Below are positions 62,294-64,000 of a stretch of 64,000 bases of DNA, one piece after another. The stretch is from RH-AL1 sp964244495 (lineage in GTDB: Bacteria > Pseudomonadota > Alphaproteobacteria > Rhizobiales > Beijerinckiaceae). The stretch spans positions 186,001 to 250,000 of the forward strand of contig CAXTIU010000004.1 of NCBI GenBank assembly GCA_964244495.1, read 5' to 3'. The notes under the pieces are model-generated. The model did not search any database, was not told the origin of the DNA, and saw only the letters and a list, made by a program, of their open reading frames with translations. Made by a program: the position numbers and the translations under genes. Position 1 is the stretch's first letter. Each line of letters begins with the position of its first letter.

Positions 62294-62608
62294 TCACTGC
62301 ACCAGATGTTGGGCGGCGAAATAGCTTTTCATGCGCTCCCAATCCTTCTCGTGCCGCGTCGCCCTGACGAACTCGACGCCTTTGCGCGTCAGCTTGCGAA
62401 ACAGCCAGAATCCCGGCTCGTCCCGGCCCGCGCCGTCGATGTAGCCCAGGTCAAGCAGATGATCGAGGCAATCCTCGATGCTCTCCGGCGCTTGGCCGAG
62501 CTCTTCCGCCTCGATGTCGATCGACAGGATTACGGTCGATCGCGGCGATACCTGACGCGCTTCGAGCAGGAACAACAATTGGCGCGTGAGCTCGACGTCG
62601 TGGAACAT
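62294..62608 (-). CDS. Small hypothetical protein, winged-helix-like
   Basis: 104 residues from the ATG before FHDVELTRQ; an upstream extension is open to 62833 but looks non-coding. The body (ELTRQLLFLLEARQ...ESIEDCLDHLLDLGYIDG...KLTRKGVEFVRATRHEKDW) resembles DUF2513-type small winged-helix proteins. Function unknown. Confidence 0.55.
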   Translation of the reverse strand: MFHDVELTRQLLFLLEARQVSPRSTVILSIDIEAEELGQAPESIEDCLDHLLDLGYIDGAGRDEPGFWLFRKLTRKGVEFVRATRHEKDWERMKSYFAAQHLVQ

Positions 62609-62931
62609 GATGAGCCGACTGAACCATGCGACGCCATTGACCCCTTTACAGTCGCAGATCGGTGCACTGTTGTCGATGGCGCGACGCGTCGGCCCGCATA
62701 CGCGTCCGTCGAATGGACGTTTCCGTCGAGCGAGGGAAGGCACGATCGTCCTTACGCCGCGGCGATCTTCGGGTGCCACGACCTCCCGGAGAGCCTTGGA
62801 CACGAGGTCGCGCACCCTATCTTCAATCCTCAACGGCAGTTGTCGCGGACCCTCCGCGTCATGTGGGTTCGGCTGACCCGTCCGACACGGCCGCCCGGGA
62901 CCGTCAAGCCGTCCGCACGCGAGGACCGCCG
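62609..62931. other. Divergent intergenic region, nothing else seen
   Basis: 323 bases between the small winged-helix gene and the aldo-keto reductase. Must carry promoters in both directions; no RNA or repeat noticed. Confidence 0.4.
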
Positions 62932-63741
62932 ATGCCGCAGATCGACCTTACGCTCAACGACGGCAGCACGATCCCGCAGCTCGGCTTCGGCGTCTTCAAG
63001 GTTCCTCAGAACGAGGCCGCCGAGACCGTGAAAATCGCCGTCGAGGCAGGCTACCGGGCGATCGATACCGCCGCCATCTACGGCAACGAGGAAGGTGTGG
63101 GCGCCGCGCTCGCGACGGCTGCCGGGGTGGCGCTGACGACGAAGCTGTGGAACGACAAGCACGACCCCGACCTCGCCAAGGCGGCCATCGCCGAGAGTCT
63201 GCGCAAGCTCGGGCGGCGGTCCGTCGAGCTTTACCTCATCCACTGGCCGGTTCAGCGGAGCGACTTCGTCGCCACTTGGAAGGCGATGATCGACTTCCGC
63301 GACGCCGGCCTCGCCCGATCGATCGGCGTCTCGAACTTCACGGTCGAGAACCTCCAGCGTATCATCGGGGAAACCGGCGTCGTGCCGGCGGTCAACCAGG
63401 TCGAACTGCATCCCTCCTTCCAGCAACATGAACTGCGCGCCTTCCACGATGGGAACGGGATCATTACCGAAGCCTGGAGCCCGCTCGGGCAGGGCGCCGC
63501 GATCAAGAACGAGGCGGTGGCGAGGATCGGCGACAAGTACGGCAAGACGCCGGCGCAAGTCATCCTACGCTGGCATCTCGACCTCGGCCTCATGGTGATC
63601 CCGAAATCCTCGACGCCGTCGCGCATCGCCGCCAACATCGACGTCTTCGACTTCGCCCTCGACGCCGAGGACCATGCCGTGATCGCCGCGCTTGACCGTC
63701 CCGACGGCCGCATCGGGCCGGATCCCCGCACCTTCGGCTGA
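62932..63741 (+). CDS. Aldo/keto reductase (2,5-diketo-gluconate reductase-like)
   Basis: 269 residues, TIM barrel. Catalytic tetrad: Asp45, Tyr50, Lys71 and His104. Substrate loop LIHWP and the NADPH-binding IPKSSTPSRIAANIDVFDF are intact. Reduces small aldehydes or ketones with NADPH; possible detoxification role. GAGGA lies seven bases before the ATG. Confidence 0.95.
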   Translation: MPQIDLTLNDGSTIPQLGFGVFKVPQNEAAETVKIAVEAGYRAIDTAAIYGNEEGVGAALATAAGVALTTKLWNDKHDPDLAKAAIAESLRKLGRRSVELYLIHWPVQRSDFVATWKAMIDFRDAGLARSIGVSNFTVENLQRIIGETGVVPAVNQVELHPSFQQHELRAFHDGNGIITEAWSPLGQGAAIKNEAVARIGDKYGKTPAQVILRWHLDLGLMVIPKSSTPSRIAANIDVFDFALDAEDHAVIAALDRPDGRIGPDPRTFG

Positions 63742-63791
63742 TCTCTTTCCTCGATGTACCCGATCGCGGGCGGCCGGAACCGGAAATCGTC

Positions 63792-63820
63792 TTGTGGAAG
63801 CGGCCTTTCATCCGTATACC
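63792..63820 (+). promoter_or_regulatory. Candidate sigma-70 promoter for rpsB
   Basis: TTGTGG (63792-63797), 17-base spacer, TATACC (63815-63820), about 107 bases before the rpsB start. Not proven; matches are moderate. Confidence 0.5.
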
Positions 63821-63927
63821 ACCGACCATTCCACACGCGAACCGCGCGCGCCTGCTTCAAGGCGTGCTTCCGGTGCCCCCAAGGGGCCAATCGGTCCGCG
63901 GCGGCTCAACCGGAGAATGAACACCGA

Positions 63928-64000
63928 TGGCACTGCCTGATTTTTCCATGCGCGGACTGCTCGAGACCGGCGCTCACTTCGGCCACCAGTCGCATCGCTG
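63928..64000 (+). CDS. rpsB: 30S ribosomal protein S2 (N-terminal part only)
   Basis: The first 24 codons read MALPDFSMRGLLETGAHFGHQ and then Ser-His-Arg-Trp, the classic S2 N-terminus. GGAGA lies 10 bases upstream. Cut off by the window end. Usually followed by tsf. Confidence 0.93.

Noticed and set aside
1..64000. CRISPR array, tRNA, rRNA, IS element or phage genes
   Set aside because: No regularly spaced repeats, tRNA-like cloverleaf motifs, transposase or integrase proteins were found.

Overview
This is a high-GC chromosomal window from an alphaproteobacterium, most likely a member of the Hyphomicrobiales (Methylobacterium/Beijerinckiaceae/lichen-associated type). The evidence is its purple-bacterial type 2 reaction-centre genes, a Caulobacter-style cpa/tad pilus operon, a NrtR-nadABC block, a Tat-exported OpgD, Crp/Fnr regulators and very GC-rich third codon positions. 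The assignment is an inference from gene families; no rRNA is present to test it. No CRISPR array, tRNA, rRNA, transposase or integrase was seen.

Layout. 1-5.2 kb: end of a DUF4188 gene, a divergent TetR regulator with a palindromic operator, an outer-membrane beta-barrel protein, a microbial rhodopsin, a cupin protein and two Crp/Fnr regulators, one of which carries a long perfect hairpin inside its coding sequence. 5.3-15.5 kb: membrane and stress genes (DUF2254, a KimA-like transporter, a second APC permease with a UspA-like tail, a frameshifted Crp/Fnr paralogue, DUF2252, periplasmic glucan protein OpgD). 15.5-20.6 kb: cobU facing nrtR-nadA-nadB-nadC. 21.3-26.0 kb: pufL-pufM-pufC-puhA-puhB, a complete set of photosynthetic reaction-centre subunits plus an assembly factor, behind two tandem TGT-N12-ACA (PpsR/CrtJ-type) boxes and shared divergently with an SH3-domain protein. 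26.1-40.7 kb: a large exopolysaccharide locus (GH10 glycanase, chain-length proteins, polymerase, acyltransferase, initiating phosphoglycosyltransferase, WecG-type and GT4 transferases, a degenerate BY-kinase). 41-47.5 kb: a FocA-type channel, DUF427, bluB, ilvA, fdhD and a phosphohexomutase. 47.5-58 kb: Flp/Tad pilus (pilN-domain protein, flp, cpaABCDEF, tadBC, tadD). 58-64 kb: leucyl aminopeptidase, NlpC/P60 hydrolase, cold-shock protein, an orphan amino-acid binding protein, an aldo-keto reductase and the start of rpsB.

How it fits together. The most notable content is two independent light-energy systems about 18.5 kb apart: a retinal protein with all proton-pump residues except the cytoplasmic donor (a DTG-type motif), and a reaction-centre operon that joins the normally separate puf and puh genes but has no pufBA antenna genes and no bacteriochlorophyll or carotenoid synthesis genes anywhere in the window. 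The pigment genes must lie elsewhere or be missing. The QB proton-pathway residues of the reaction centre are also non-standard (Ser for Asp-L213, Glu at the Asn-M44 position). The reaction-centre genes are chained by ATGA and TTGA overlaps, so the subunits should be made together. Exopolysaccharide, Flp pili and stress transporters suit a surface-attached, light-exposed lifestyle; that ecological reading is inference.
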